From positions 1 to 64,000 of the forward strand of contig CAZIDF010000017.1 of the NCBI GenBank assembly GCA_964538085.1: a stretch of DNA of 64,000 nt. The letters run 5' to 3'. The stretch comes from G020348385 sp964538085. GTDB taxonomy: Bacteria; Acidobacteriota; Aminicenantia; Aminicenantales; Aminicenantaceae. How positions within the stretch are numbered: the first letter of the stretch is position 1; every line of letters starts with the position of its first letter. Shown one piece after another: positions 9,601 through 17,007 of this stretch. A model generated the notes under the pieces. It did no database searches, was not told the origin of the DNA, and saw only the letters and a program-made list of their open reading frames with translations. Both the position numbers and the translations under genes were made by a program.

Positions 9601-9620
9601 TTACACAACAAATTTTTCAT
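6606..9620 (-). CDS. membrane-anchored TPR-CHAT protease-like protein
   Basis: A 1004-residue paralogue of the protein at 2219-5140. It has an N-terminal signal sequence (about 1-28), a dozen tetratricopeptide repeats (35-510), a coiled linker (560-620) and a CHAT domain whose dyad is His828 (HFATHS) and Cys875 (LSACQTG). Unlike its paralogue it has a C-terminal transmembrane helix (about 975-995) followed by a short basic tail, so the body should face the periplasm and be tethered to the membrane. Start: ATG at 9620 preceded by AGGATTGG. An apparently longer reading frame through the N-run upstream is an artefact of the scaffold gap. It is on the same strand as, and upstream of, the sigma/anti-sigma pair. 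Confidence 0.85.
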   Translation of the reverse strand: MKNLLCKQRKVKSLIVCTSLVGLILTANSYSLEMNSSKYSSLTVSDQYSKLFHEAEEFQKNGEFEMAIEIFAQTKKIAKNFSYKEKECDALIKLGLLYWNIGKLEISLKYFSDAQSLAKEIGMQNLEEKCKNSLEIYSLYNQGKKYRSLGDTQKSIESFNKAIDMSRALESKEHEVKCLRLLSITYWEALNFHEYLSLNEQALAIARLLNHRIEEGRCLKNIGLFYLKIDNYSKSINFFEKALLIAAHLENDRMISDYLNLIGISYRNIGNYSKSLDYLTKARANADKIKDLYLLSLILDNIGNTYRNRALLNDNEEDFYQAIKNYEESLLIARKNNDLKTQIEVLNNLGSVNTDLKNFYPALEYFQEGYKKALEIQDVESIGMILNNMGIVHFNQGNYEESTKYYQKAIDLAQGLEGGQILWEAFFELGNAYARQNKIFEALKNYKSSIRIIENIRSQIKLEELKASYLGTDKRIEAYQNLIHMLVTLHNSDKEVGYDLEAFNYLERAKARSFLDSLEVAQVDISLGINFKLINREKEIMKDISTIYNNLLAAGLSSEVKEKLHQELTEKENELETLKREIRSKSPDYADLKYPEIISLKETQKRLLDSKTAFLAYMVGNQNSYGFAVTKNNLKIFPIPVRSKLQDLVSSHLQIITDKDSIDFDSGKELFKILVLPALDKKIKKIIFIPDDILHFLPFETLIAQQNKFHWLIEDYEVAYAPSISSYREIVQRKIKTGSRQRSDILAFGDPDFGSMESETNGEDIFQNFYSSNAFNFYRLKYSGTEIDRISSLFNKKRRDVFVREKATEERLKNLELDDYKIIHFATHSLIDDKIPARSSIVLSLNNNKEEDGFVQMREIYNLKLNADLVTLSACQTGLGQYIRGEGIAGLNRAFFFAGSSSILMSLWAVNDQATYQLMERFYTHLRSSEQIASSLRKTKLEMIASDEVSHPYFWAGFIVTGESDLVLFASSFWKWIIYGGSCLVLGSLFLFAVKRNGHLTHHP

Positions 9621-9623
9621 CCA

Positions 9624-9833
9624 ATCCTGCCGGCAAAATACAGTTAGGATTGTGACAGGGCAGTTAGGTTTTATCAATNNNNNNNNNNNNNNNNNNNNNN
9701 NNNNNNNNNNNNNNNNNNNNNNNNNNNNNNNNNNNNNNNNNNNNNNNNNNNNNNNNNNNNNNNNNNNNNNNNNNNNNNATCCTGCCGGCAAAATACAGTT
9801 AGGATTGTGACAGGGCAGTTAGGTTTTATCAAT
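9624..9833. other. scaffold gap with duplicated 55-bp flanks
   Basis: Bases 9679-9778 are exactly 100 N. The 55 bases before (9624-9678) and after (9779-9833) the gap are identical. The simplest explanation is two contig ends that overlap by 55 bases and were joined with a default-length gap instead of merged. Collapsing them would put the CHAT gene's ribosome binding site and promoter region in one piece and shorten the window by 155 bases. Confidence 0.9.
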
Positions 9834-9975
9834 CGCCCATAGAGATGATTAGGGGGGTGATATTTTAAATAGAAATATTAGAGAATTTGTACTAAAAAGT
9901 CGGGATGGAAGACTTTATTGAAGGTTTATTAATTTAGGAAATTAACAGTTTATCTTGATTGAATTCAGTAGTAAT

Positions 9976-10257
9976 TTAGTCTTCGTCAGCAGGCCTTACG
10001 CTATCAATTACACCAAGCACTTTGATTGGTTTTGAGTTGTTATTTTCGACTGTAGGGGGTGCCAAAACTTTTGCCACATCATAGATCGGTGTGAAGTACA
10101 AGAAGGAATAGAGAAAGACAGCCGTTCGATCCAGGAGTCTTTCGAAACGGAAAAAGTGCCTGAATGAATCTCCGGCGAATAGCCCTGGAGCTGTTAAGGA
10201 CAGGATTGCAACGATAGACACGATAGCGACTACTTTTGTGTAAGATCTTTTGCGCAT
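9976..10257 (-). CDS. small exported protein, unknown function
   Basis: A 93-residue protein with a clear Sec signal peptide (basic MRKRSYTKV, hydrophobic core, predicted cleavage after FAG near residue 28). The mature part of about 65 residues has an aromatic stretch (FRHFFRFERLL ... FLYSFLYFTPIYD) and an acidic end. A strong ribosome binding site (AAGGAGG) precedes the ATG. No family is recognised. It stands alone, with 140 bases below and about 270 bases of AT-rich non-coding DNA above. Probably periplasmic or membrane-associated. Confidence 0.6.
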   Translation of the reverse strand: MRKRSYTKVVAIVSIVAILSLTAPGLFAGDSFRHFFRFERLLDRTAVFLYSFLYFTPIYDVAKVLAPPTVENNNSKPIKVLGVIDSVRPADED

Positions 10258-10403
10258 AGCAACCTCCTTAAAATGAGGTGCCTTGCATGTAGATGCATCA
10301 AAAAAGAAAGGATGCGAAGAGACTGGCTTCAGAACAGAAAGCTATCTCTCATCTCATCCAAGGCGTCATATTAAATGTAAGTAATTGAAAATAAAAAGTC
10401 AAG

Positions 10404-10529
10404 GATTTTCTAAAAAAAGTTTTATTGTAACTTATTCAAAAGAAATATGTTAGGGATTAACCACATTATTTAGTGGTATCTGTATATATCAGCTATATAT
10501 CTAGTGGGGAACTTTTTTTTTAGAAAATC
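10404..10529. repeat. AT-rich non-coding segment bounded by an inverted repeat
   Basis: The arms are GATTTTCTAAAAAAAGTT (10404-10421) and its near-perfect reverse complement at 10510-10529, which differs only by two extra bases in the A/T run. They enclose about 88 bases containing a small stem, ACCAC/GTGGT, near 10460-10478 and repeated TATATATC. The right arm overlaps the stop codon of the symporter gene. It may be a small element or a structured 3' region; no terminator-like GC stem is present. Confidence 0.4.
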
Positions 10530-12012
10530 AAGGTTTTTTGGACTTCTGTCTGTATTTGGCTTTTATAGATTCCAATTCAGCTTCCGCCTGGGCTGGGGCC
10601 GACGTGAAAAGGCTGACAAGGATCGTAAGAAACAAAGAGAAAAAAAAGGCAGGAACCAGGTGGTATATGAAATTATTCAGAGCTTCTATTTGGTTCCATA
10701 TTATCGTTATGGCTGTCCCTGAAACAAAACCTGCAATAACGCCTGCCTTTGAAGTTCTTTTCCAGAATAGCGAGAGGAGTAGAGTAGGACCAAAGGAGGC
10801 ACCCAATCCTCCCCAGGCAAAAAGCACCAACCAGAACACATATTCTTTAGCTAATGCCCCGAATACAAGAGCCGCGATCACAAGGCATAACACCACGAGT
10901 CGACTTATGAGCACCAATTTCCTCGGCGGAATGGTTTTTTCCTTTGCAAAGATCTTTTGGTAAATGTCTCTCGTAATCCCAGACGATGCCACTAAAAGCT
11001 GGGAATCTGCCGTGGACATGATTGCTGCGAGGATCGACGCCACGACAATACCCAAAAGAAAAGGATTAAGTTGAGTTGAAGCAAGATAGGGGAACAAATT
11101 CTCAGGATCCCCTCCAGGAAGCGCTTCTGGCTTCAGATAAAAAGCTCTGCCCACGAGTCCGATAAATACCGCTCCCCATGCCATGAGCACATTCCACACC
11201 GTCCCGATCAAACAAGATTTTCTGAGAGCTTTTGGATCATCGATGGACATGTAGCGGACAAGGATATGGGGATTGCCGGGAGAGCCCAATCCTATCCCAA
11301 GAAATCCAACGATCCCGCCCACGGAATAAGCAAATGGATTGAGGAATTTAGGATTAAAGTTCTGGAGAATCGCCAAGACTTCTCCCCATCCGCCTGCATT
11401 CACAACCGCAACGATCGGAAGAATAAGCAATGCAAAGATCATGAAAAAGGCTTGGATCATATCAGTCAGGGAAACAGCTAAAAAACCTCCGAGTATGGTG
11501 TAGATGAGGACGATGACTGCCGTCACCAGGATTCCACTCGTCTCGCTCACTCCGAAACTTGTGCTGAAGGCTTTACCACCTGCCTCGAATTGGGATGCCA
11601 CATACGAGATCATAAAGACGATAATAATAGAAACAGAGAGAATCCTGAGAACATTGGATTTGTCCTTGAATCTGGACTCGAAAAAATCTGGGAGTGTCAG
11701 ATTATCCATCATGGCTGTATAACGTCTGAGACGTTTGCCTAGGAAAATAAACATGAACACTTCAGCTGAGATGTAACCAGTGACTGCCCAGACTGCCGGC
11801 GCTCCGATGGTGAATGCCATCCCTGTTACCCCAACCAAAAGCCATGCCGATCTTCCCGAAACCACAGCGCTCAACGCAACGACGAACTGCTTTAGTTTTC
11901 TCCCCGCTAAGAAAAATTCGGCCAAACCAGATGATGAAAATTTTGCTGAAAGAATTCCTATAGTGACAATGATCAGAAGATAGAGAACAAAAGAAACGAC
12001 GGCCATTTCCAT
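10528..12012 (-). CDS. sodium:solute symporter (SSF family, PutP-like)
   Basis: A 494-residue integral membrane protein with about 13 hydrophobic helices and the features of the solute:sodium symporter family, including the conserved helix LTDMIQAFFMIFALLILP and the STADSQLLVASSGITRDIY segment that carries sodium-site residues. PutP/PanF-type members import proline, pantothenate or similar solutes with sodium; the substrate cannot be fixed here. The start at 12012 has GGAG 10 bases upstream, placed inside the end of the 32-residue ORF before it; an ATG two codons later is an alternative. It is the last gene of an ndk-small ORF-symporter unit, which fits amino-acid uptake in a peptide-using organism. 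Confidence 0.88.
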   Translation of the reverse strand: MEMAVVSFVLYLLIIVTIGILSAKFSSSGLAEFFLAGRKLKQFVVALSAVVSGRSAWLLVGVTGMAFTIGAPAVWAVTGYISAEVFMFIFLGKRLRRYTAMMDNLTLPDFFESRFKDKSNVLRILSVSIIIVFMISYVASQFEAGGKAFSTSFGVSETSGILVTAVIVLIYTILGGFLAVSLTDMIQAFFMIFALLILPIVAVVNAGGWGEVLAILQNFNPKFLNPFAYSVGGIVGFLGIGLGSPGNPHILVRYMSIDDPKALRKSCLIGTVWNVLMAWGAVFIGLVGRAFYLKPEALPGGDPENLFPYLASTQLNPFLLGIVVASILAAIMSTADSQLLVASSGITRDIYQKIFAKEKTIPPRKLVLISRLVVLCLVIAALVFGALAKEYVFWLVLFAWGGLGASFGPTLLLSLFWKRTSKAGVIAGFVSGTAITIIWNQIEALNNFIYHLVPAFFFSLFLTILVSLFTSAPAQAEAELESIKAKYRQKSKKP

Positions 12013-12017
12013 CGGGC

Positions 12018-12116
12018 CTATTCTCCTTCTTCTTTGAAAAGGATAAAGAGGCCTAAAGACACGATGATGATCAAGGCTGGGAGGATAAAAAGTCCGAAGA
12101 TTGTAGCAAAACCCAT
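12018..12116 (-). CDS. 32-residue single-helix membrane peptide upstream of the symporter
   Basis: A short ORF starting at an ATG 7 bases after the ndk stop and ending 5 bases before the symporter start. The product has one hydrophobic helix (about residues 4-26) and the acidic C-terminus KEEGE. No independent Shine-Dalgarno sequence is seen, so it is probably translated by coupling to ndk. Its last codons carry the symporter's ribosome binding site. Tiny accessory proteins encoded next to SSF symporters are known, and this fits by position and shape, although I cannot confirm sequence homology. A longer in-frame version (to 12215) would overlap ndk and is unlikely. Confidence 0.5.
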   Translation of the reverse strand: MGFATIFGLFILPALIIIVSLGLFILFKEEGE

Positions 12117-12123
12117 GGCTAGA

Positions 12124-12531
12124 TCATGATTTTTTAAAGAAGTAATCGATCTCCCATTCTGCTGTCTCAGGGGCATCCGAGCCGTGACAGGCGTTTCGCT
12201 CCACTGAAAAACCAAAACTGTGACGCAACGTCCCGGGTTCAGCCATGGCGGGGTCGGTCACGCCCATGGTTTTTCTCCAGTGCGCGATGGCCCACTCTCT
12301 TTCCAGAACCATGACGATAATAGCTCCTGAAGACATGAAGTCTGTAAGGCTTCCGTAAAAAGGTTTTTCTTTATGGACGAGGTAGAATCCTTCGGCTTCC
12401 TCTTTAGTGAGATGGAGCTGCTTCATACCCGAGATTTCAAAACCTTCCTCTTCGATCCTCTGGATGATCTTTCCCACAGCTTTTTTCTTGACTGCATCTG
12501 GTTTGATGATAGCCAGTGTTTTTTCTGCCAT
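12124..12531 (-). CDS. ndk: nucleoside diphosphate kinase
   Basis: A 135-residue cytosolic enzyme that transfers the gamma-phosphate from ATP to other (d)NDPs through a phosphohistidine. The sequence starts with the family's AEKTLAIIKPDAV. It contains the nucleotide-binding Lys/Arg set, the segment HWRKTMGVTDPAMAEPGTLR, and the active-site signature NACHGSDAPETA, in which His is phosphorylated. The length is typical of bacterial Ndk. Start at ATG 12531 with GGAG upstream. It is the first gene before the small ORF and the symporter. Confidence 0.97.
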   Translation of the reverse strand: MAEKTLAIIKPDAVKKKAVGKIIQRIEEEGFEISGMKQLHLTKEEAEGFYLVHKEKPFYGSLTDFMSSGAIIVMVLEREWAIAHWRKTMGVTDPAMAEPGTLRHSFGFSVERNACHGSDAPETAEWEIDYFFKKS

Positions 12532-12561
12532 GTTTGCTCCTTTTATTCTGAATTATTCAGG

Positions 12562-13026
12562 TTATATAGTCTTGCCGTCTTTTTTTGCCTTTGCTTCCAA
12601 AGCAGCTCCAATAGCAAAACCGATGCCTGCTCCTGCCCCGATTCCTGCGCCAATGTTGTCAATGGCAGCACCGAGAGAGACACCTACGGCGATTCCAATG
12701 CCGTTTCCGATGGCTGTGTAGGTGCCGGCAGTGATAAGCTTATGTTGTTTTCGGAGATGCCCCACTATCTTGTTGATTTTATCTCGGTAATCCTTTGTTG
12801 CCATCGGGGATAGTTGGATCAAGCCTTCCAAGTTGTTCAGTAGCGTGGTTATTTCTCCCTTGAATTGATTACATTCCCCACACATGGACGAAAATTCATT
12901 GACCCTTTTGGCCACCCTCCCTAAAAATTCCAGTTTGTATTTTCGCGATTCTGATTTTGTGAAAGTTTTTTTATATTTGGCAATCTTTTCGTTTGTTTCA
13001 TCGAGCCAATCTTTGAATGGTGTCAT
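12562..13026 (-). CDS. glycine-zipper protein, unknown function
   Basis: A 154-residue protein. The first 100 residues are charged and helical, with a C-G-E-C motif near residue 51. Residues about 105-142 form a Gly/Ala-rich segment with repeated G-x3-G spacing (glycine zipper), ending in a lysine-rich tail. Glycine zippers usually pack helices in or across membranes. There is no signal peptide. AGGA lies 8 bases before the ATG. It lies 30 bases upstream of ndk on the same strand and so may share a transcript. I recognise no specific family. Confidence 0.65.
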   Translation of the reverse strand: MTPFKDWLDETNEKIAKYKKTFTKSESRKYKLEFLGRVAKRVNEFSSMCGECNQFKGEITTLLNNLEGLIQLSPMATKDYRDKINKIVGHLRKQHKLITAGTYTAIGNGIGIAVGVSLGAAIDNIGAGIGAGAGIGFAIGAALEAKAKKDGKTI

Positions 13027-13095
13027 TTTCGTATCCTGTCAATCAAAATTCTTATAACAGAGGGAAAAAACCAAGTCAATAAATTGGAGAGGTGA

Positions 13096-13124
13096 TTGAC
13101 TCGAATGTTTGAGGTCAGTACAAT
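13096..13124 (+). promoter_or_regulatory. sigma-70-type promoter, probably giving a leaderless mRNA
   Basis: TTGACT (13096-13101), a 17-base spacer and TACAAT (13119-13124) match the vegetative consensus at 10 of 12 positions. The predicted start of transcription, about 13131, lies 2 bases before the ATG at 13133, which has no Shine-Dalgarno sequence. It lies in the 106-base divergent gap with the glycine-zipper gene. Confidence 0.5.
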
Positions 13125-13132
13125 GAAATCTC

Positions 13133-13804
13133 ATGTCAGCAGAGAAAAATACGAAGAGCATCAAAGTTTTGGCTGAAGAGATGGATTTCTCCTTCTTCGG
13201 CGTGGCGGATATCACAGAAGTCCGCAAGGATTTCCATCTCGGACATGATTATGTAAACCGTTTCGATAGAGCCATATGCCTCGGAAAGCAGCTATTGGAT
13301 TCGGTTATCGAGGAAATAAAAGACAAGCCAACCCTTCTTTATTTCCATCACTATCGTCAGCTGAATTTTTTCCTCGATCGCGGTGCATTCCTCCTCTCAT
13401 CCTGCATTCAAGATCGAGGATTTCAGGCTCTGCCTATTCCGGCCTCACAGATAATCGATTGGGTCAAACAGAAAAGCCATGTTTCGCATAAAATGATCGG
13501 ACGATTAGCTGGCCTTGGTTGGATCGGGCGGAACAATCTCCTTGTCAATCCTCAGCTGGGTTCAAGACACAGGTTGGTAACGATTTTGACGGATATGCCG
13601 CTCGACCCTGGTGAAGGACTGGATAGAGATTGTGGTAAGTGCATGGAGTGCCTTAAAACATGCCCGGCTCAGGCCATTAAAGAAAACAAAGAGGATTTTG
13701 ACCACTGGGCCTGCTTCGACAAGCTTAAAGAGTTCCGCCGGCAAGGAGTTGTAGGGCAACACATTTGCGGCGTTTGTGTGAAGGCTTGTAAAGGCCCTAA
13801 ATAA
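13133..13804 (+). CDS. QueG-like 4Fe-4S double-cluster protein, short form
   Basis: A 223-residue protein related to epoxyqueuosine reductase (QueG). It keeps the central RLAGLGWIGRNNLLVNPQLGSRHRL segment, which in QueG contributes to cobalamin and substrate binding, and two ferredoxin-type cysteine groups near the C-terminus: C-x2-C-x2-C-x3-C (CGKCMECLKTCP) and C-x2-C-x3-C (CGVCVKAC). QueG itself is around 350 residues, with a C-terminal HEAT-like tRNA-binding part that is absent here. It may be a QueG relative with another substrate rather than the tRNA enzyme. The ATG at 13133 lacks a ribosome site but sits at the end of a good promoter. Confidence 0.75.
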   Translation: MSAEKNTKSIKVLAEEMDFSFFGVADITEVRKDFHLGHDYVNRFDRAICLGKQLLDSVIEEIKDKPTLLYFHHYRQLNFFLDRGAFLLSSCIQDRGFQALPIPASQIIDWVKQKSHVSHKMIGRLAGLGWIGRNNLLVNPQLGSRHRLVTILTDMPLDPGEGLDRDCGKCMECLKTCPAQAIKENKEDFDHWACFDKLKEFRRQGVVGQHICGVCVKACKGPK

Positions 13805-13821
13805 TCCCACCCCAGGCTGTT

Positions 13822-16800
13822 TTAATTTTTTGATTTTCCAGATTTTTCTGCAGATCTAGCCAGTTCGATGGATGTTTTGGAGATGACAGTTTTGTTCTTT
13901 CCGCTTTTTTTGGCTTCATACAGAGCTTTATCAGCCAGATTCGTCAACTCAGTGGATGCTTTTTCATAATCCGGTGGAAAAATTCTTTTTTTCGTTCCTT
14001 TTCTGGCTTTCCCGTCTGCAAAATAACAGGATGCGATACCCAAGCTCACCGTTTTTTTGATGGATTTTCTTTTTGGTGTGAATGATATTTGTTCGAAGGC
14101 TTTCCGTACTCTCTCGGCTACATTCACGGCATCTTCAGCGTTCTGACCTGGAAGAACGATGATGAATTCATCCCCGCCAAAACGCGCGGCCCAGTCATTG
14201 AATGCAAATTCTTCACTGCCGAATTTCGAAATCCATTCATCATCTTTGTAATTCCGGATATTCTGGTAGCAAACCCGCGCGATTTCCTTGAGGATTTCGT
14301 CACCTTCCAGATGATGAAATGTATCATTGAAGGGCTTGAAATCATCGACATCTACCATGATAAGCGCAAGAGAACTCCGGAAGGTCTCGGTCGCTTTGAT
14401 AACCATCGGCAATTTTTCATTAAAATATCTTCTGTTATAAAGGCCAGTCAATTCATCCGTTACCGATAAACGTTTCACTTTTTCTTGGAGATTTTTTTGT
14501 TCTGTAATATCTTCCACGACGGTGTCATAGTGGGTAACTTTTCCAAGTTCATTTCTGATTGCTGCGGCGGTCACAGAAGCCCAAAAGGTCTTGCCATCTT
14601 TCATTTTCATCTGGATATCTCTTTTTTGTACCAGCCCGTTCTCTTCGATTTCTTTCATGAAAAAGCCGTTGTCATTCGGATTTTGGTAAAGATCGGCTGT
14701 TTTGAGATCGAGAAATTCTTCAAACACTTTGTACCCGAACATGTCTAAAACAGATGGATTCGCTTCGAGGATTTCTCCATCGGGGGTACCGCGGAAAACA
14801 CCTATTTTTATGTTCGATATAAGTTCACGGTATTTTTCCTCAGAGTCTTTGATTTTTTTTGTCAACACGCTTTTCTGGATAATTTCTGATATAAGGTTAG
14901 CGAAGATCTCCAAAGGCCGTACCGTTTCTTCTGTGGGAATTTGGCCGTTTTTGCTGTCGTCCACGGATATCATCCCAATAATTTTGCCTTTGGTATCTTT
15001 CATGGCAACAAGAAGATTGTCGTCCTTATGCCATCCACTTTCTTCTTCTGCGTATGTTTTATCACTGGGAATAATGGCTCTTTGATCCAGGATGTCTTTT
15101 TGATGAGAAGGAATATAACAGGATTGACTCCCCAGCTTTTTTCCTTTTTCGAAATAACTAAGGTATTTTTCCCTTGGCATCTCGACTTTTTCCACTCTTT
15201 CCAAGTCTGCTTTTTTCACTCCTTGGTGAGCGATGATCTCACGAAAGGGTGGGGTGTCGATAAAATAGGATATGAGCACTCGCCCAAAACCTGAGATCTC
15301 GGTCACTGCTTTTGTGATGTATTTAAAAAGCTCTATTTCGTCCTCTATTGAAAGAATAGCTGCAGATATCTTGGAGAATCTTTCGATCTGACCGCTCACC
15401 TCCAGGATTTTTTCTTCTGCTTTCTTTTGATCTGTGACATCCATGTCCATCGCCACAGCGATAGGTTCCTGTCCAGGCTGAACGACCGGAAAGATGGATG
15501 ACAAAATATGTTTTTCCTCGCCTGAATTCCTCGACACTTTCCACTCATGAAGGGAAGAAGGTTTTTGAGTGCGGATTACTTCCTGGACAAGCTCCAGAAA
15601 TTTTTTTTCATCTGCTTCGGTTGCCAATACTCCCTTCAAAGGTTTTCCTTTGATCTCATCCTCTGTTAATCCCAAAAGTTTCTCCGAGTATTTGTTCCAG
15701 AAGAGGACCTCCCCCTTGTTGTTGAATCCCTGGATTGCTACATTGGGTGCATTTTCGATGATGGCCTCAAGTTGGGTTTTCTTGTTTTCGATCGCTTGGC
15801 TAGTTTGGTTAAGCTCATCCAGCGAGTTTTTTCTTTCTGTGATGTCTGTGGATATCCCCAATATTCCCACTGGTTCATTGTTCTCCATGATCGCACTGGA
15901 AGAAATCCTCACATGGCGAACGTTCCCTTCTTTATCGAGCATCCGAAGTTCATGAGGTTGGTTGCTACCTTCGAGAATATTCTTGAGGTTGGATTCATAT
16001 GAGGACAAATCCTCTGGTTGGACTAGATCGGAGAAAGGTTTTCCGACAATTTCTTCAGGAGTATACCCTAATTGCTCGGTGATTGCAGAGCTAATGAAGG
16101 TGAATATCCCTCCGGGATCCATCATAAATATAATTTCGTTTATGTTATCGACAAGGATTTGATATTTTTCTTCTGCTTTTTTTAGAGCTTCTTCGAGGCT
16201 TTTGAGGTCGGAAATATCCTGGATGATCCCCATTTCGGCCGGACGGCCATCGAATTGCACGATAGATGAAGAAAATTCGATATCCTTTATGTTCCCCTCT
16301 TTGTGAAGAATCTTGGTCTTGAGGGAAGGAGAAATATCCTCTCCAGCAAGGCGTTCTTTGTGTCTTTGAGCTAAGGTCACTTTGTCTTTCGAAGGGAACC
16401 ATTCGAAAAAGCGTTTTCCTCTGAATTCTTCGACTGAATATCCCAGTATCTGAGAAGTGGCCTTGTTGGCAGATTTGCAGATGCCATCTTGCACGATAAC
16501 CACGCCATCCTTTGCTCGTTCTGCCAGCGCTGAGAATTTATCTTCTGATGCCTTCAAGGCGGCCTCTATCTTTTTTCGTTCGGTTATATCCCTGGCTACC
16601 CCTCTTATTGCCGCAACTCTTTTTTTTCTGTCCCGTACGGTTTTGATGTGAACTTCCAGAGGAATTCTGTTCCCATTGGAAGAGACAATTTCCATTTCGA
16701 AGTAGGGATTCATGATGCCCTGAGGAGCTTCGTTCAGAATTTGGTACACTTTGTCTTGATATTCTGCAGCGACCAGGTTTTGGAGATCTTTTTCTAAAAC

Positions 16801-17007
16801 AGAAGAGGTGGAATGTCCTGTGATCCTCTGGACAGCCTGATTGATGAGGATAAATTTTCCCTTCAGGTCGACGATGAAAAATATTTCCGGTGCGTTTTCT
16901 ACGAGCGTACGGTAATTTTCCTCAAGATCACTCAGATCTGGCCTAGGCACAAAATCCATAGAATCATTTTTTTCTGTGTCGTATCGCATATCTTCGTGGC
17001 TTGCCAT
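13822..17007 (-). CDS. multi-PAS/GAF diguanylate cyclase
   Basis: A 1061-residue cytosolic signalling protein with no membrane segment. Approximate order: PAS (26-140), PAS with PAC (150-270), PAS (278-390), PAS (408-525), GAF-like (545-700), PAS (715-845) and GGDEF (855-1045). The repeated D-I-T-E/D-x-K motifs mark the PAC ends. The GGDEF domain makes cyclic di-GMP; its active-site motif RFGGDEF (944-948) and the upstream MVDVDDFKPFND are intact. A short insertion just before it carries a second, motif-like FGSEEF (929-934). No EAL domain is present. Single gene, convergent with the QueG-like gene. What the five PAS and one GAF domains sense cannot be told. Confidence 0.92.
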   Translation of the reverse strand: MASHEDMRYDTEKNDSMDFVPRPDLSDLEENYRTLVENAPEIFFIVDLKGKFILINQAVQRITGHSTSSVLEKDLQNLVAAEYQDKVYQILNEAPQGIMNPYFEMEIVSSNGNRIPLEVHIKTVRDRKKRVAAIRGVARDITERKKIEAALKASEDKFSALAERAKDGVVIVQDGICKSANKATSQILGYSVEEFRGKRFFEWFPSKDKVTLAQRHKERLAGEDISPSLKTKILHKEGNIKDIEFSSSIVQFDGRPAEMGIIQDISDLKSLEEALKKAEEKYQILVDNINEIIFMMDPGGIFTFISSAITEQLGYTPEEIVGKPFSDLVQPEDLSSYESNLKNILEGSNQPHELRMLDKEGNVRHVRISSSAIMENNEPVGILGISTDITERKNSLDELNQTSQAIENKKTQLEAIIENAPNVAIQGFNNKGEVLFWNKYSEKLLGLTEDEIKGKPLKGVLATEADEKKFLELVQEVIRTQKPSSLHEWKVSRNSGEEKHILSSIFPVVQPGQEPIAVAMDMDVTDQKKAEEKILEVSGQIERFSKISAAILSIEDEIELFKYITKAVTEISGFGRVLISYFIDTPPFREIIAHQGVKKADLERVEKVEMPREKYLSYFEKGKKLGSQSCYIPSHQKDILDQRAIIPSDKTYAEEESGWHKDDNLLVAMKDTKGKIIGMISVDDSKNGQIPTEETVRPLEIFANLISEIIQKSVLTKKIKDSEEKYRELISNIKIGVFRGTPDGEILEANPSVLDMFGYKVFEEFLDLKTADLYQNPNDNGFFMKEIEENGLVQKRDIQMKMKDGKTFWASVTAAAIRNELGKVTHYDTVVEDITEQKNLQEKVKRLSVTDELTGLYNRRYFNEKLPMVIKATETFRSSLALIMVDVDDFKPFNDTFHHLEGDEILKEIARVCYQNIRNYKDDEWISKFGSEEFAFNDWAARFGGDEFIIVLPGQNAEDAVNVAERVRKAFEQISFTPKRKSIKKTVSLGIASCYFADGKARKGTKKRIFPPDYEKASTELTNLADKALYEAKKSGKNKTVISKTSIELARSAEKSGKSKN

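Noticed and set aside
2219..9620. A type III-E CRISPR (Craspase) or gasdermin defence system
   Set aside because: There is no CRISPR array, Cas7-11 fusion nuclease or gasdermin-like gene nearby, and both CHAT proteins carry export signals, unlike those cytosolic systems.
6606..9791. 1061-residue version of the CHAT protein reaching through the N-run
   Set aside because: The N-terminal part is translated from unknown bases and duplicated flanks; the ATG at 9620 with a ribosome site and signal peptide is the real start.
12018..12215. 65-codon extended form of the small ORF before the symporter
   Set aside because: Its first 33 codons lie inside ndk in another frame; only the last 32 codons look like a membrane peptide.
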